From Jeotgalibaca dankookensis (GTDB lineage Bacteria > Bacillota > Bacilli > Lactobacillales > Aerococcaceae): a stretch of DNA of 64,000 nucleotides. The position numbers were made by a program, and so were the translations under genes. Shown here piece by piece: positions 62,574 through 64,000 of the stretch. The first letter of the stretch is position 1, and each line of letters begins with the position of its first letter. Under the pieces are notes generated by a model. That model was not told the origin of the DNA and made no database searches. It worked only from the letters and a program-made list of their open reading frames with translations. Location: the NCBI RefSeq assembly GCF_002005405.1, contig NZ_CP019728.1:1550001-1614000 (forward strand). Direction: 5' to 3'.

Positions 62574-62589
62574 TGAAAGCGATTTTACA
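62574..62589. promoter_or_regulatory. cre-like CcpA site upstream of the gntK promoter
   Basis: TGAAAGCGATTTTACA is close to the CcpA operator consensus (TGNAANCGNTNNCA) and lies ten bases upstream of the -35 box, pointing to catabolite control of gluconate use. Confidence 0.45.
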
Positions 62590-62771
62590 TATTATAATTT
62601 TTGAATAACTTGACCGCTTTACTCCCATATATTATGGTTAATACTATTAAAGATATTACTGTCCGTTAATTTTACGGCCGAGTAAAATTTAATTATGCTC
62701 AACTCACTCCCATTAGGCATTTGAAGGAAGTGTGTATGGGCATTTTTTTATATAGGAAGGAAGAGGTTTAA
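62590..62771. other. Intergenic region upstream of the MATE gene
   Basis: No gene. An AGGAAGGAAGAGG ribosome site lies just before the TTG start at 62772; a clear promoter for the MATE gene was not found. Confidence 0.4.
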
Positions 62772-63224
62772 TTGCAAAAGGCAGTTATAAAAGACTTTTC
62801 AAGATATATTAGTTTAAATATTTTAGGGATGCTAGGACTTTCTTTTTATATTCTAGCCGATACTTACTTTATATCAAAAGCACTGGGCGCTGTCGGTATC
62901 GCATCACTCAATCTCTCTATTCCTATTTATAGTTTTATTCATGGGGTTGGACTGATGGTTGGAATGGGAGCGGCCACAAGGTTCAGTATCTTAAAATCAC
63001 AGCACAAAAAAGATTCTATTAACAAAATAAACATTGTTTTTTCGAATGCAATGAAAATAGGTTTATTAATGGGGATACTTTTTCTCTTGATAGGGCTTTT
63101 TGGTGCCAAACATTTGGCAAACGTACTAGGCGCTGATTCATTAACTTTAGCGTTTACACAAGCCTATTTAAGAATCATTCTATCTTTTTCACCTTTTTTT
63201 ATCATTTTTGATTTGTCAATTTAA
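62772..63224 (+). pseudogene. MATE-family efflux transporter, truncated by IS30-type insertion
   Basis: The first ~146 residues match the N-terminal part of a MATE (NorM/DinF-type) Na+- or H+-coupled multidrug exporter: FYILADTYFISKALGAVGIASLNLSIPIYSF and GVGLMVGMGAATRFS, with about four membrane segments. The reading frame then enters foreign sequence near 63207 and stops at 63224, where the transposase gene of an IS30-type element ends on the opposite strand. Intact MATE proteins have about 440-460 residues. The start is TTG 62772. The remainder may lie beyond the element outside the window. Confidence 0.85.
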
Positions 63225-64000
63225 GCTAGACAAAGTAGATTCATTTATGTAACTCAAAAATACTTCCAGCGGCGTCTGGTATGCCAAGGATTTTCGTGGG
63301 ATATTATTTCGCTTGTTCGCAACCGATGAGACAAATGTTTGGTCCACTTGATTGAAGTCCATTTCTTTTGGCAACCCATCTTTTCGCAGCAATCCGTTGG
63401 AGTTTTCATTTAATGCGCGCTGTGATGGCGTTCCAGGATCGGCAAAATAGATGGCGATATCATGTTGGTTGCTTAGGTTTTTCCAATTGGAGAATTCTTT
63501 TCCACAATCAAAGGTGATGGACTTAAATAGATGTCTAGGAATCGATTCAAACCACTGGTTCAGTGTATTCTCGATATCGTTTGCCTTTCGCCCATGGGGC
63601 TTCAAGGTGATAATGACTTTGGAAAGTCGTTCTACCAAGGTGATGACGGCACTTTTGTGATGGACACCAACAATAGTATCACCTTCGATATGACCAAATT
63701 CTTCCTTGAATACCGGATAATCCTTTTCCCTTTCAACGATATTCCTCTTGAAAGCCTGTTTTCCCCGACGTTCTTGATGGCCGTTTGGTTTCCGCTTTCC
63801 CTTCATGGGTAAAGTTGTTTCATCGAATATCTTTTCTTTGAAGCGACGATAGAGCGTCCGCATGGAACATGCGATTGGCATTTCTTGGCGACCAATGATG
63901 ACATCTGGCGTCCATCCCTGTGCAATTTTTTTATTGATGTACACTTGTTGTTCCTCGGGCAGGATTATCTTGTGCCGTCCACAACGCGCCTTGTTTTTCT
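63207..64000 (-). mobile_element. IS30-family insertion sequence, incomplete at window end
   Basis: One end of the element lies at about 63207-63215, inside the MATE gene, and the element runs out of the window. The terminal inverted repeat cannot be confirmed without the other end; the short stretch before the transposase stop (63207-63230) is the candidate. Confidence 0.8.
63216..64000 (-). CDS. IS30-family transposase, N-terminus outside the window
   Basis: At least 261 residues are visible. The DDE catalytic core matches IS30 transposases: FGHIEGDTIVG (first Asp), FDCGKEFSNW (second Asp) and DPGTPSQRALNENSNGLLRK (Glu in the ENSNG motif). Upstream residues (RHKIILPEEQQVYINKKIAQGWTPDVI type) belong to the helical DNA-binding part, which continues past base 64000; the GTG near 63944 is internal. 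Open frame and motifs look intact, so the element may be active. Confidence 0.9.
   Translation of the reverse strand, partial: KNKARCGRHKIILPEEQQVYINKKIAQGWTPDVIIGRQEMPIACSMRTLYRRFKEKIFDETTLPMKGKRKPNGHQERRGKQAFKRNIVEREKDYPVFKEEFGHIEGDTIVGVHHKSAVITLVERLSKVIITLKPHGRKANDIENTLNQWFESIPRHLFKSITFDCGKEFSNWKNLSNQHDIAIYFADPGTPSQRALNENSNGLLRKDGLPKEMDFNQVDQTFVSSVANKRNNIPRKSLAYQTPLEVFLSYINESTLSSLN

Noticed and set aside
1-64000. CRISPR array, rRNA operon, prophage or plasmid genes
   Set aside because: No regularly spaced direct repeats, no rRNA sequence, and no integrase, capsid or replication-initiator genes were seen.

Overview
The window looks like a chromosomal segment from a low-GC Gram-positive bacterium of the Lactobacillales, most likely Carnobacteriaceae or a near relative. 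The basis is the AT-rich sequence, strong AGGAGG-type ribosome sites, frequent TTG/GTG starts, TTGACA/TATAAT promoters, a PyrR-type attenuator, a split Na+ oxaloacetate decarboxylase and an IS30 element. The family assignment is inference; no 16S gene is present.

Region 1 (1-9.9 kb) is an accessory island, with genes mostly on the minus strand and richer in AT than the rest. It holds a NUDIX hydrolase plus a PLD-DEAD helicase (the helicase is cut by the window edge), a solitary Dam-type adenine methylase, and a five-gene operon (9458 to 3887). That operon encodes a PLD-nuclease/helicase, a 65-residue protein overlapping both neighbours, a DndD-like SMC/ABC ATPase and two unrecognised proteins, and it ends at its own terminator. 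It resembles the restriction side of DNA phosphorothioation (Dnd) systems, but no sulfur-modification genes are visible. It is the best candidate in the window for a new anti-phage system.

Region 2 (9.9-26.4 kb): a broken Nramp manganese transporter gene; a cluster of short TAATGATGAA repeats; a complete oppABCDF oligopeptide uptake operon; an S9 peptidase; a YejK-type nucleoid-associated protein; a heterodimeric multidrug ABC exporter with one degenerate ATP site; and an AraC regulator with a DUF1576 membrane protein.

Region 3 (26.4-29.0 kb) is a decay zone. It holds a PAS-domain remnant, a frameshifted short-chain dehydrogenase, a frameshifted GH114-like glycosidase and a leftover 3' tail of a second DUF1576 gene.

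Region 4 (29-50 kb) is mostly housekeeping: a TetR-GTPase pair, a YugP metallopeptidase, a 5'(3')-deoxyribonucleotidase, a PyrR-controlled uracil permease, NAD(P)HX repair, cobalamin adenosyltransferase, an AI-2E-family permease, topoisomerase III, a TPR-double-AAA ATPase, a phosphoribosyltransferase-DUF1858-DUF438/hemerythrin/PAS operon, a membrane-anchored nuclease, a DUF1846 protein and tRNA-Val(GAC).

Region 5 (50-64 kb): a Gly-rich membrane protein with PspA behind a promoter that overlaps an inverted repeat; an oxidoreductase; pseudouridine synthases (RluA type, TruA, RluF); an isolated allD; the oadA-G-C-B oxaloacetate decarboxylase operon; gluconokinase with a cre-like site and a long leader; and a MATE efflux gene truncated by an IS30-family element that runs off the window.
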